Positions 42,165 through 51,624 of a stretch of DNA of 64,000 bases are shown here, piece after piece. Origin of the DNA: Allolobophora icterica. Taxonomy: Eukaryota; Annelida; Clitellata; Crassiclitellata; Lumbricidae. The notes beneath the pieces were generated by a model. It was given only the letters and a program-made list of their open reading frames with translations. It was not told where the DNA came from and did no database searches. Made by a program: the position numbers and the translations under genes. The stretch spans positions 63,994,416 to 64,058,415 of the forward strand of contig OY744605.1 in assembly GCA_963556255.1 (NCBI GenBank), written 5' to 3'. How positions within the stretch are numbered: the stretch's first letter is position 1; the number at the start of each line of letters is the position of its first letter.

Positions 42165-42990
42165 CACATAACCTTTGTTATTAAATCACTTCATTGGCTA
42201 CGAGGACCTCAGCGCATCCATTACAAAATTATATTTCTCACCTACCACGCCCTTCAAAAACCTCAACCCTCTTACATTCGCCAGATATTCACTATCAGAC
42301 CACCGAGATCTACTTGTTCTTCATCACACCCTTTTCTGTCTCGGCCTAGACCTGCCTCATCACACCCTCGGCCTATACCAGCCTCATCACATCCTTTTCT
42401 GTCTCTGCCTAGACCTGCCTCATCGCACCCTCGGCCTATACCAGTCTCATCACATCCTTTTCTGTCTCGTCTGCCTCATCACACCCTCGGCCTATACCAG
42501 CCTCATCACACCCTTTTCTGTCTCGGCCTAGACCTGCCTCATCACACCCTCGGCCTATATCAGCCTCATCACACCATTTTCTGTCTCGGTCTAGAACTGC
42601 CTCATCACACCCTCGGCCTATACCAGCCTCATCAAACCCTTTTTCTTTCTCAGCCTCCAGTCTCCTCATCTCTTAAACTCTGCAACCGCTCCTTATAATC
42701 TATAGGCTGCACCCGCTCTTTGACGAACTCCCAAAAGATTTCCGCCAGTCGCTCATCCTCCTCTCTCGTCCGTCAATCTCACCTCTCATCCGCTTACTTT
42801 CTGCCCCGCAGCCTTTCACACACGACTGAAAACCAAACTCTTCAAGCGATCCTATCCTGATTCTACTCCTGCGCCACCACACGACCACCATCACCAGCGA
42901 TTTCCACCGTAGCACCATGCTGCCTCCTCGGCTTGACCTCCCCAGATTCTGACCTGGCTGCGGACAAACAACCTGGCTATTGCGGACTTG
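42165..42990 (+). mobile_element. LINE C-terminal remnant with internal minisatellite
   Basis: A plus-strand frame near 42190-42320 reads LHWLRGPQRIHYKIIFLTYH and ALQKPQPSYI, matching the L-H-W-L-P-x-x-R-I-x-Y-K-I signature downstream of LINE reverse transcriptases. The C-terminal end reappears at about 42790-42850 (AFHTRLKTKLFKR-like). Between them the ORF is replaced by a 63-bp minisatellite. Dead copy. Confidence 0.7.
42340..42650. repeat. 63-bp minisatellite, five copies
   Basis: The phrase GCCTCATCACACCCTCGGCC recurs at about 42353, 42416, 42473, 42536 and 42599 (63, 57, 63 and 63 bp apart). It sits inside the LINE remnant. Both strands stay open because 63 and 57 are multiples of 3. 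Confidence 0.92.
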
Positions 42991-43285
42991 ATTTGATATA
43001 ACGCCGGTGATGAATATAGTCTCCCTGACGTGGCTTTTGTGTGGCGTTGAGAAATTTCCGAGATTTACATTACATTACACTCAATTGCATGACTTTCGAC
43101 CAATCTGTGTTCTTCCAGTTCACATTTCATTACAGTTTTCGGTTCTGTTTCATTCAAGCATTCTCTATCAGCCTGCCACTGTGAAGTATTTAGTAGGCCT
43201 ACTTGCAATATACACGTTGACGTATTCCTGAATTTACAGCACAATTTACTTGCAATTCTTAATAAGCTGTTTATTTGATCCACAC

Positions 43286-43500
43286 CAGGGCTGTAGTGGT
43301 AACATTAGAGGTGAGTACACGCTACCGGTTAGTTTTCCGAAACAAATTAGAGGTGAGTATACGCTAACGGTTAGTTTTCCGAAACATATATATAAGGGGT
43401 GAGTAAAAATATTTTGTGAGGTGAGTAATGAGTAGGCCTATACGGTCTCTAGAGGTGAGTATACGCTGCATACCCGCGTATACCCTCGACTACAGCCCTG
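43286..43500. mobile_element. hAT MITE with perfect 8-bp TSD
   Basis: The element starts CAGGGCTGTAGT and ends ACTACAGCCCTG minus one variant base (CGACTACAGCCCTG), a hAT-type terminus. It is flanked by ATCCACAC on both sides (43278-43285 and 43501-43508). The interior repeats AGAGGTGAGTATACGCT and GGTTAGTTTTCCGAAAC. Length is 215 bp and it has no coding capacity. Confidence 0.92.
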
Positions 43501-43814
43501 ATCCACACCTATATCAACGTCTTCCATTTGTAGGCCTATCTTTCTTTTCAACCGATTATTTCCTTACTTCTGGCCTTACAAACTTCTTTTGTTCTCATTT
43601 GCTCTTGTCTTCCTTCTATACATTCGTCTCTTCTGGTGTTTACTCCTGAAATTCTACCATTGGCATCGGTATACTATACATCACAATGTCATGTTACTGG
43701 CATTGCTCCGTCTTTGCGCGTTCTCAGAACCAGTTTTAGGCGGAATAGCAGACCAAGTGCCACTGTTCACATCGATATCTGCTAAATTGGCAAAATTACA
43801 CCACAAAATAAACA

Positions 43815-44195
43815 CTGTGTTACCCAGGGCATATTTTAACTGTATAACTAGTGGGACAAATGTCCCAGTAGTCTTAGGATTTGTCCCAGTATAGTCAGAC
43901 TGATTTGTCCCAGGCAATGTATGTATAAAGTACTACTAGTGGGACAAATGTTGCAAGAATTTGAAGATTTGTCCCAGTAGTAAAATGAGAAAGGTATGAC
44001 ATTACTGTTGAACGACCCCTTGTTATTGGTTGGGAGACCCGAGAAAAGTGGTAAAAGAAGGTGATGACTAAAAAAAAAGGTCATCAACTTTTTTTGGAGA
44101 TGAATTTGTAGAAAAAGTCTAAAAGTTTAAAGTTTTTGGAGATTTTGTCCCAGTAGTCAAAATTCCTTAAAATATGCACTGGTGTTACCCCTTTA
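43815..44195. mobile_element. imperfect long inverted-repeat element (MITE candidate)
   Basis: The left arm GTTACCCAGGGCATATTTTAA is mirrored by the right-arm text TTAAAATATGCACTGGTGTT. Inside, ACTAGTGGGACAAATG recurs at 43848 and 43936 and its complement TTTGTCCCAGTAGT at 43969 and 44143. The internal GGGACAAA/TTTGTCCC repeats could fold extensively. No TSD was resolved. Confidence 0.5.
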
Positions 44196-45223
44196 GATAA
44201 CACAGACTACCAAGGTCCTGTCATTGGACAGTGATTTTTCAAACGATCTCGATCACAAATTGTTTCTCAACACTAAAACAAAGCGCTTTTTCAACTGTTT
44301 CAAAAAGGATTTTCAACAAAATCAATAGGCATTTTGAGCAACAAGTTTTTGTTGTTGTATCCCCAATTTTCTTCATTTTAGACGTCAGTGAATCCCTCCT
44401 CAACCATATCTTCCTTTCTTTCCTCTTTCCATCTTCCTTCCTCTTCCAGTCTACTTGTCCTGTCTTTTTTAAATCTCTTCTACATAATCTCTTTCTCTTC
44501 TATTCTTTCTTCTCTTGCTATTCCAACTTCTTTCCCGTACTTTTCCATAATCTTCATCATGCTTCCTTCGCGTCTCTAGTGTGACGGACAGGCAGGAACT
44601 TACTTCCAGTGTGAACTTTCAGGCGTAAACTTGTCCAAAATATTGGAGAAGGGGGTACTTGGTTATTCATTCTATACTTGTTGCATTGGGTGTACACTGT
44701 ACAGTCCATCTCAATTATTGGGGTGGCACGTGCCCCGGCTGCCCCCAGACGGACCATCAGGAACTTTGTCATTGCAGCAGGACCGGTGCCCAATTTATGA
44801 ACTAGCCTATTTTTCTTTTTCGATCACCTTAAATGTGTTTTAATTATAAGATTTAAGAAACGAGAATGTAAAAAATTTTGGAATTTGGTACAAACTATAT
44901 AGTTACATTGGAATGAGCATTATTGTTGGGAAAACATCACAAATTTAACTATAATTCTAATTATAAAACAAAGCTTCAACAAGTTAGTGTTATTTGAAAT
45001 AAAATCATAGTCAATAAAGTGACTAAAAGTGACTAATTAATGCGAACGGTGGGTCTCTACAAATTGTGTTAAAAAATGAATTATTTTTTAATAGTAGCGC
45101 GGGTATATAATTCAGTACTAAATATCAACTGAATACTTTGTACTGATTTGATATGAATCAAAAATTTGCATTCTTTCAAAGAAATTGATAAATTTACATG
45201 CTATAGCTATTTATTAATATAGG
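44196..45223. other. unannotated host sequence
   Basis: No gene is supported; the 117-codon frame at 44231-44584 is T/C-rich with no domain. The last six bases (TATAGG, 45218-45223) are the left target-site duplication of the Polinton. Confidence 0.45.
45218..45223 (+). repeat. target-site duplication, left
   Basis: TATAGG, identical to 61337-61342. A 6-bp duplication is characteristic of Polinton integration. Confidence 0.95.
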
Positions 45224-45411
45224 AGTAGATGTAAAACTAAGCGCCCAGCACAACCACCCAATAACTAGGTTCATAATGCAATAACCGCCCAATAACCACG
45301 CAATAACCACATGACGTCACGACCATCGTATGAGTCATCGAAACTATTGGAAATTCCCGCAGTATCGATCACGCGCTGATGAGTCATCGGGTGATTACGC
45401 GGGCTGGGAAT
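45224..45411 (+). repeat. Polinton left TIR, 188 bp
   Basis: It pairs with 61149-61336 in inverted orientation without indels and with two C/T differences (near 45400 and 45404). It contains CAATAAC at 45259, 45279, 45290 and 45301, a TGACGTCA at 45312-45319, and TGAGTCA at 45331-45337 and 45380-45386. Confidence 0.98.
45259..45386 (+). promoter_or_regulatory. TIR CAATAAC repeats with CRE and AP-1 consensus sites
   Basis: Four CAATAAC words, the last three spaced 11 bp apart (about one helical turn), are followed by the palindrome TGACGTCA (consensus CRE/ATF site) and two TGAGTCA (consensus AP-1 sites). The same set is mirrored in the right TIR. Possible roles are promoter control by host bZIP factors, or a binding array for replication or integration proteins. 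The motifs are seen; function is inferred. Confidence 0.5.
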
Positions 45412-45439
45412 TTCCTATAGTATCTAGTAATCTGGTTTT

Positions 45440-47629
45440 ATGAAAGGGCTTAAAGGCATGAATGTCCATAATAAAATGGATACACGAGCCGATTTCATGA
45501 AATCGCTTAAAGGAATAAATGTCCTTAATAAAATGGACTATTCGTCAAAAACCGTCAAAGAACTACAAAATATCGCTCGAGAGAGAGGTATGGTTGGTTA
45601 TTCGAGACTGCGAAAAGCGGAACTCGTAGCACTCATGTCGCCTAGGCCTGCGATCAATCCGTTAGACGCTCCGGTTCCGGACATTAAAGTTCCAACGCTT
45701 GTTCCAGGTAAGTATACGCCTCCGTCTGATATTTGGAAATCTTCTGTTAGTAATGTTTGGAATGAGATGAAGACTAAGGTTAGGTCTGTTATTAATTCTT
45801 TTGCGGATCGGTGGGTTAGTTCCATTCCTCCAAAGGAAAAGAAAACCGTGAATGAAAGATTGGAATCGTTGAAGTCGAGGGTTTCAAGTATTTTCAGTAA
45901 AATCAATAAAAACAAATTCCAAATCCGAGAGACCGCGAAGGCTATTAAAGGTTTTACTAAGCAATACACGATCGATTCCACCGGTTCCATCGATCTTACG
46001 TCTTTTCTTAACGCTGTAAGACCGCAGGTAGTCAGTCTGTTAGCGAAAAATCGAGGGGTAAAAGTTCAATTCAATCTTAATTGCGTAATGGAGAAAGTAG
46101 ATATTAAATCCGGGGAAGAAGTCGTGGCCGAACCTAATTTTAAATCGAAGACCGATATCATTTTAGACGCAACCGACGTGAGCGAAATATATAGCAACGC
46201 AGTGGATAAAATCAAGGAGAGCATGGCAAGTTTTCAGATGAGAGGCAGTAATTGGCGGTTTAAAGCCGTTGTGAAGTTGGATATCGATACAGTGGTATAT
46301 AAGCCATTGAAAGGTAGTTCTTATATTCCTCTTCCCGAGTATTTAGCTAATAAAACGGCTATTATTAACCTGAAAAACGACGACGAAGAATGTTTTAAAT
46401 GGTGTATTACTAGAGCGCTGAATCCAACGGATAAAAACCCTCAAAGAATCACAAAAGATCTAAAAGAACAATCTAAGAAACTCAATTGGAAAGGTATTGA
46501 ATTCCCGGTTGCTGCTGACGCTAATATTATAAATAAGTTTGAGCGTAACAATAACGTTAGCGTTAACGTATTCGGCTACGAAAAGGATGTATACCCATTA
46601 TATATATCGAAGCATGAAAGCGATATCTGCGTAGATCTACTGCTTATTTCCGACGGTGAAAAGAAGCATTACTGTTGGATAAAGAACTTTAATAAATTGA
46701 TGGCGGCACGAACGGAAAAATCCCATAATTCGATGCATTATTGTAAAAGATGTTTAACCGGTTACAGAGAAGTAGAATCGCTGAATAAGCATACCGAGTA
46801 CTGTTCACGGCAAGACGCCCAACGAATAGTTCTCCCCGACCTAGGAACTATGTTAAGTTTTAAGCATTATTTTAAATCGATGAGACTGCCGTTTATAGTT
46901 TACGCCGATTTTGAGTCTTTTATCAAACCGATCGATACATGCCAGCCCGATCCCAACACGTCTTACACTAATAAATACCAGAAACATACGCCTAGCTCGT
47001 TTTGTTATCATATAAAATGCTTCGACGACGGTGTTTATTCCCAAGAGCCAGTGAGGTTTACGGCTGAAAACGAAGACGACGATGTTGCCCAGATATTCAT
47101 AGATTCTCTTGTAGAAAATATAAAAGAAATATATAACCAGTTTAAATTCCCCAAGAATATGATATTCGGTATAACTGAGAAGAAATGTTTCGATGAAGCT
47201 ACTAACTGTCATATCTGCGGGGGAGAGTTAGGTAAAGATCGAGTTAGAGATCACTGTCATTTAAGCGGTAAATTCAGAGGCGCCGCCCATAACATTTGTA
47301 ATATAAACTACAGAGTCCCCAAGTTTTTCCCTGTAGTATTCCATAATCTATCCGGATACGACAGCCATCTATTCGTGAAGAAATTGCGAGGCGAGAATGG
47401 TGAGAAAATTAACTGTATTCCAAATAACGAAGAAAAGTATATATCGTTTAGCCGAGAGATCGTAGTCGGTAACTTTGTAAATAAAGAGGGAAAAGAGATA
47501 ACGGTCAAGCGCGAATTACGCTTCATCGACAGTTTTAGATTCATGCCCTCGAGTCTCGATGCGTTATCGAAGAACCTTAGTAAAGATCAGTGTAAGAATT
47601 TAGGTGATTTTTTAAAGGTGAGAAGTTAG
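45440..47629 (+). pseudogene. pPolB N-terminal part: SAP-like, endonuclease VII-like, 3'-5' exonuclease
   Basis: This is the N-terminal 729 codons of the protein-primed family B DNA polymerase that replicates the element. A SAP-like helix pair lies around residues 38-66 (TVKELQNIARERG). A C2H2-like cluster (YCKRCLTGYREVESLNKH) is near residue 435. Exonuclease motif I is VYADFES with D490 and E492. A recombination-endonuclease-VII-like zinc region starts at C590 (CHICGGEL, then HCHLSGKFRGAAHNICN), and HNLSGYDSHLF supplies the second exonuclease motif. A 57-bp duplication at the start gives four candidate ATGs (45440, 45476, 45497, 45533). The AATAAAATG context favours 45533, putting the SAP motif at the N-terminus. 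The frame breaks at 47608-47614 (T TTT TTA) and ends prematurely at 47629; the rest follows in the -1 frame. Confidence 0.9.
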
Positions 47630-48288
47630 ATCTTTTACTCAGAAAAGGTGTTTACGCGTACGATTACGTTGACGGCATTGAAAGATTAAACGAGACCGAA
47701 TTGCCTCCGAAGCATAAATTCTATTCTAAACTGAACGATTCAGACATCAGCGATGAAGATTACGAGCACGCCAAAAATGTATGGAAAGTATTTCGTTGTA
47801 AAACGTTAAGAGAATATCACGACTTGTACAATTTGTTGGATGTTTTATTATTAGCCGATGTATTCGAAAACTTTAGAGACGTGTGCATCGAACATTATAG
47901 GCTCGATCCCGCGAGGTATTATACTTCACCCGGACTAGCATGGGACGCTGCGTTAAAGTTGACCGGCGTAGAGTTGGAGTTGTTGAGCGACTACGATATG
48001 TTACTGATGATCAAGCAAGGAATAAGAGGGGGAGTCAGCATGATTTCGAAACGATACGCGAAAGCGAACAACGAGTACATGGGAGAAGCTTTCGATCGCA
48101 GCCAGCCTTCGGTATTCATTCCTTACTTAGACGCGAATAACTTGTACGGATGGGCGATGAGCAAAGCTCTACCAACTCATGGGTTTAAATGGATGAGCGA
48201 TAACGAGCTGAACGATTGGAGAAGCGTTATCGAACGAGATGGGGTGGGGTGCGTGTTAGAAGTCGATCTTGAGTATCCTAAGGAATAA
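47618..48288 (+). pseudogene. pPolB middle part: start of polymerase domain
   Basis: This segment continues the polymerase in the -1 frame relative to 45440-47629. It carries the third exonuclease region (YHDLYNLLDVLLLADVFENF) and the polymerase motif A region DANNLYGWAMSKALP near 48139-48183, including the first catalytic aspartate of family B polymerases. It ends at an in-frame TAA at 48286-48288 in the middle of a conserved block, and the same frame continues with polymerase text immediately afterwards. No start codon context exists at its beginning, so it is part of the broken gene rather than a separate one. Confidence 0.9.
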
Positions 48289-49341
48289 CACCACCTGCAT
48301 AACGATTACCCTCTAGCTCCTGAGAGTATAAAACCCGCAGGATCGGATGTAACGAAACTAATTCCGAGTTTAAACGATAAAAAGAAGTACGTAGTTCATT
48401 ACGGTAATTTAAAGTTGTACGAAAGTCTCGGTTTGAAAATCGTTAAAATACATCGAGGGTTAATATTCGAAGAAAGCGCTTGGCTGAAAAAGTATATCGA
48501 CTTGAATACGGAATTGCGAACGAGAGCTACTAACGATTTCGAGAAGGACTTTTTCAAGCTTATGAATAATAGCGTCTTCGGTAAGACTATGGAATGCATC
48601 GAGAATCGAGTTGACGTACGATTGGTGTGCGATGAGAAGGAAGCTACGAAGCTCGCGGCGAAACCAAATTACGACGGTCGAACTATTTTCGATGAAAATC
48701 TGATCGCCGTTCATATGAAAAAGACCAAGTTGTTCTATAACAAACCGATATATCTAGGTATGTGTATTTTAGACTCGAGTAAGACTTTAGTCTATGATTT
48801 CCACTATAATTACATCAAGACTAAATACGGAGATAGGGCTAAGCTTTTATTCACCGATACGGATTCGTTGGCGTACGAAATAAAGACCGACGATTTTTAC
48901 GTCGATATCGCCGACGACGTTCGAAGCAGGTTCGACACGAGCGAGTATCCGAAAGATCATCCATCGTGTATCGAAACCGGAGTGAATAAGAAAGTTATTG
49001 GTATGTTCAAAGATGAAGCGGGAGGAAAACAGATCGAAGAGTTCGTTGGATTGAGGTCGAAGTTGTACTCGTACAGGCTTTCTGGTGAAGATCACAAGAA
49101 ATGTAAGGGAGTGAGGAAAAACGTGGTTAGTAAAACGATAACTCACGAAGATTATAAAGACTGTGTGTTTACGAAAAGAGAACAGTCAAGGAAAATGAAC
49201 GTTATACGATCGTATCATCACGACATTTACACCGAAGAAGTAAATAAGGTCGCTCTTTCAGCCGACGACGACAAACGAGTGATATTGGAAGATGGTATAC
49301 ATACTTTAGCTTACGGACATTATTCGTTGAAAACTATTTAA
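48289..49341 (+). pseudogene. pPolB C-terminal part: palm motifs B and C
   Basis: Open from the internal stop to 49341 in the same frame as the preceding segment; the first ATG is at 48415. Motif B is KLMNNSVFGKTMECI near 48555-48599 and motif C is LFTDTDSLAYEI near 48847-48880, with the catalytic DTDS. The end (DGIHTLAYGHYSLKTI) is typical of Polinton polymerases. The catalytic residues are intact; inactivation comes from the stop and frame break upstream. It lies 22 bases before the HNH gene. Confidence 0.92.
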
Positions 49342-49363
49342 AGAATAAATATACTAACATAAA

Positions 49364-50062
49364 ATGGAAGTCTTTAAAGTGTGTTCCGAATGTAAAATGG
49401 AAAAAAGCTTAGTCGAATTTTATAAAGATAAATCTACTAAGTGCGGGTATTATGCTAGTTGTAAAACGTGTAAAAATATCAAAGCGAAGGAATTTCAACA
49501 AAAATACTCGAGACTAGAAACTAGGGAACTAAAAGATAAAAAGGTTTGCGGTCGATGTAAGAAAGAAAAGAACATATTAGAATATGTAAAAAATAGATCT
49601 CGTAAAGATGGAACAGATAATACATGTAAGGAATGTAAATATAAATATAATCACGCGTATTCTGAAGCCCGAAAGCAATATGACCCAGGGTTTAAACTAC
49701 TTAAAAATATGAGGAGTAGGCTTGGAGAAGTATTAAGAGGTAAGCTGAAATCACAAACGACGCGGCAACTTATCGGTGTTGACTTTGAAATATTTACTAA
49801 ATGGATTGAATTTCAGTTAGAAGAAGGAATGACTATGGACAATTACGGCTCGGTTTGGCACCACGATCATGTTTTACCAATATCATCGTTCAACTTGTTA
49901 GATGAAGAAGAACTTCTTAAAGCTATGAATTGGAAGAATATACGCCCGTTGCTAGCACTTAAAAATATCCAAAAATCAAATAAAATAGATCGCTGGCTAT
50001 ATGTAATGCAGGAAGTAAAAACGTATTACTTTATAAAACATTTAGATGAAATATTAAAATGA
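49364..50062 (+). CDS. HNH endonuclease with two N-terminal zinc-finger repeats
   Basis: 232 aa. Two CxxC...CxxC zinc modules start with CSECKMEKSLVEFYK (about residues 7-37) and CGRCKKEKNILEYVK (about 63-95); such repeats occur in phage and giant-virus HNH nucleases. The HNH core is WHHDHVLPISSFNL (about 165-178) followed by NWKNIRPLLALKNIQKSNK (about 190-208), giving H-H-D-H and the downstream N and K residues. Expected role is metal-dependent DNA cleavage, possibly as a homing or replication-linked nuclease. It starts 22 bp after the polymerase with an A/T-rich start context (ACATAAAATG). Its last codons overlap the protease start by 4 bases. It is intact. HNH genes are not part of the usual Polinton core set. 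Confidence 0.85.
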   Translation: MEVFKVCSECKMEKSLVEFYKDKSTKCGYYASCKTCKNIKAKEFQQKYSRLETRELKDKKVCGRCKKEKNILEYVKNRSRKDGTDNTCKECKYKYNHAYSEARKQYDPGFKLLKNMRSRLGEVLRGKLKSQTTRQLIGVDFEIFTKWIEFQLEEGMTMDNYGSVWHHDHVLPISSFNLLDEEELLKAMNWKNIRPLLALKNIQKSNKIDRWLYVMQEVKTYYFIKHLDEILK

Positions 50063-50498
50063 GTTATGCGACTGTGAAAAACATAGATGTTGAAGGCGTA
50101 GTTCTTCCAAATCATCCGTTAACGAATTTTGAATTATTGGATGCTGCTAAGAAACTAAATATCAAGAACTTTAGAGGTGTTTTCCTACGAGACGAGTTGC
50201 CGAAGAAACCTAGACGGAACGAATGTGGGATATTGAACCTAGACGATTCTAATGGGGTTGGGACGCACTGGGTCAGTTTTTCAAAGAACGGCAACGATAA
50301 GTTATATTTCGATAGTTACGGTCTTCCTCCTCCTACGGAACTGTTAAAGTATTTACGGCGCCCAGTGTTTTATAACAGCGAACGAATACAGCCTGGTAAT
50401 GAAGTGTTTTGCGGTCATTTGTGTTTGTATGTAGCCTACTGAAGAAAACATGCAACGACGGATGCGAGTTTCAAGAAGTCATAAACGGCTTACATTAA
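50059..50498 (+). pseudogene. adenain-like cysteine protease, frame break near C-terminus
   Basis: This is the maturation protease of the Polinton virion set, related to the adenovirus protease. GTHWVSF supplies the catalytic His (about residue 71), YFDSYGLPPP the acidic residue, ERIQ the oxyanion-hole Gln, and VFCGHLCLY the catalytic Cys (about 118) seven residues after that Gln, spacing as in adenain. The frame stops at 50440-50442 after 127 codons. A protease-like tail of about 19 codons continues in the -1 frame to a stop at 50496-50498. The break sits at a short run that looks to have lost one base, so it may be an assembly error. It overlaps the upstream HNH stop (ATGA-type junction). 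Substrates would be the capsid and core proteins of this element. Confidence 0.88.
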
Positions 50499-50518
50499 AA
50501 AATTATTGTAAATATAAA

Positions 50519-51553
50519 ATGCCTGTCGATAAATTTGGACATACCGATTCAGGATCTACGCAAAGAATAATTGCTGGTGGTGTTACTCTTAGTCAAGTAA
50601 ATGCTAGTTTCCTTCGAATGGATGGGGCAAACCCAGCGACTGGAAATCTAAATATGAGCGGCCACACGATAAAAGGTTTACCTACAACGAATATTTCAGA
50701 AGCAGGAATGGATGAGGCTGTCAGTCGAGGACAAGCCATAGATTTGTTAACGAATCGTGGCGATTTACCGTCCAACGATAATCTAAAAGTGTCTAAAACC
50801 GGCGATACCATGACTGGCGACTTATTCTTAAGCATCGGCAGGGATCTTAAGCGGAGGATGGGATGTAAGGATTTGGTTGGAAATAAAGATTTTATTATAT
50901 TTTTAGGAAATACAACGAATAAAATAGAAGGTCGATTAAACCAACCGATTATATCGCAATCGACGGATGGATTTAGTTTTAGAATAAATAATGAAACCGT
51001 CTTAGAGATGGTTAAGTCAATGGATGGCACTCCTCCGTCTAAAATAAATGTGCATAAGCCCATCTTTATGCACGGCGCGCACATTACAGGCCTACGCGAT
51101 CCCAGCGGCGATGGCGATGCAGCGACTAAAAAATATGTTGATACGACCGCAGTCGGACCCGCGGTTAGCTTTTACACTTTAACTCAACAAGCCATAATCG
51201 CTAAAACTCTCACAAGAGTTTCTTTCGATAGTGTAAGATTCGAAACTGATAATGTCAGCAGTACGGGAATGACTCGTTTCACTCCTGGTAAAGCTGGATG
51301 CTATATCGTTACGACGTACATAGACTTTTGTGACACTAATAATACCGCTCATGGTAACGTCTACCTGTATAAAAACGGGGTATCGTACATGCAAATTGCG
51401 GGTGGAGGGGGTACGGGGGGTTCGTATAATAACGCAACCGGTAGTACCATAGTTGAGGTAATCGGTACCGACTACCTCGAGATATTCGTTTATTCAACCA
51501 TCGCAGTAAACATATTAGGTAGAGACTTTTCAGCGGCATTCTTGCGACCTTAA
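50519..51553 (+). CDS. fibre-like protein: tail-collar repeats plus C1q/TNF-like head
   Basis: 344 aa from the ATG at 50519, chosen because it follows AATATAAAATG; an in-frame ATG at 50450 lies in the protease tail. The N-terminal half has phage-tail-fibre style repeats: FLRMDGANPATGNLNMSGH, VSKTGDTMTGDL and DPSGDGDAATKKYVDT. The C-terminal ~125 residues (from about VSFYTLTQQAI) form a jelly-roll pattern close to C1q domains, with YIVTTYIDF, GNVYLYKNGV and DYLEIFVYS strands and a glycine-rich loop. Expected role is trimeric attachment fibre on a virion surface. It is the last gene of the + block and is convergent with the next gene across a perfect hairpin. The fold assignment is by pattern only. 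Confidence 0.75.
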   Translation: MPVDKFGHTDSGSTQRIIAGGVTLSQVNASFLRMDGANPATGNLNMSGHTIKGLPTTNISEAGMDEAVSRGQAIDLLTNRGDLPSNDNLKVSKTGDTMTGDLFLSIGRDLKRRMGCKDLVGNKDFIIFLGNTTNKIEGRLNQPIISQSTDGFSFRINNETVLEMVKSMDGTPPSKINVHKPIFMHGAHITGLRDPSGDGDAATKKYVDTTAVGPAVSFYTLTQQAIIAKTLTRVSFDSVRFETDNVSSTGMTRFTPGKAGCYIVTTYIDFCDTNNTAHGNVYLYKNGVSYMQIAGGGGTGGSYNNATGSTIVEVIGTDYLEIFVYSTIAVNILGRDFSAAFLRP

Positions 51554-51569
51554 ACTAAGTCCGTAACTG

Positions 51570-51607
51570 TAGAAACCTATCGCGTGTATACAAACGATAG
51601 GTTTCTA
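51570..51607. terminator. perfect 13-bp hairpin at convergent gene junction
   Basis: Stem TAGAAACCTATCG (51570-51582) pairs with CGATAGGTTTCTA (51595-51607) around a 12-base loop. It lies 17 bases after the fibre stop and 18 bases before the stop of the minus-strand SAP-NUMOD1 gene. It is symmetrical, so it could serve 3'-end formation of both transcripts. Confidence 0.7.
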
Positions 51608-51624
51608 AAAATGTAGAAATCTTA

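Noticed and set aside
47608..47614. Certain programmed frameshift in the polymerase
   Set aside because: The heptamer is canonical, but the same gene also has a nonsense codon and other genes have run-associated breaks, so a lost base is at least as likely. It is kept only as a hypothesis.
45598..49146. Minus-strand frames inside the polymerase gene
   Set aside because: Shadows of the plus-strand coding sequence; conserved motifs are all on the plus strand.
50450..50518. Upstream ATG for the fibre gene
   Set aside because: These 23 codons lie in the protease's C-terminal tail read in another frame; the ATG at 50519 has the element's usual start context.
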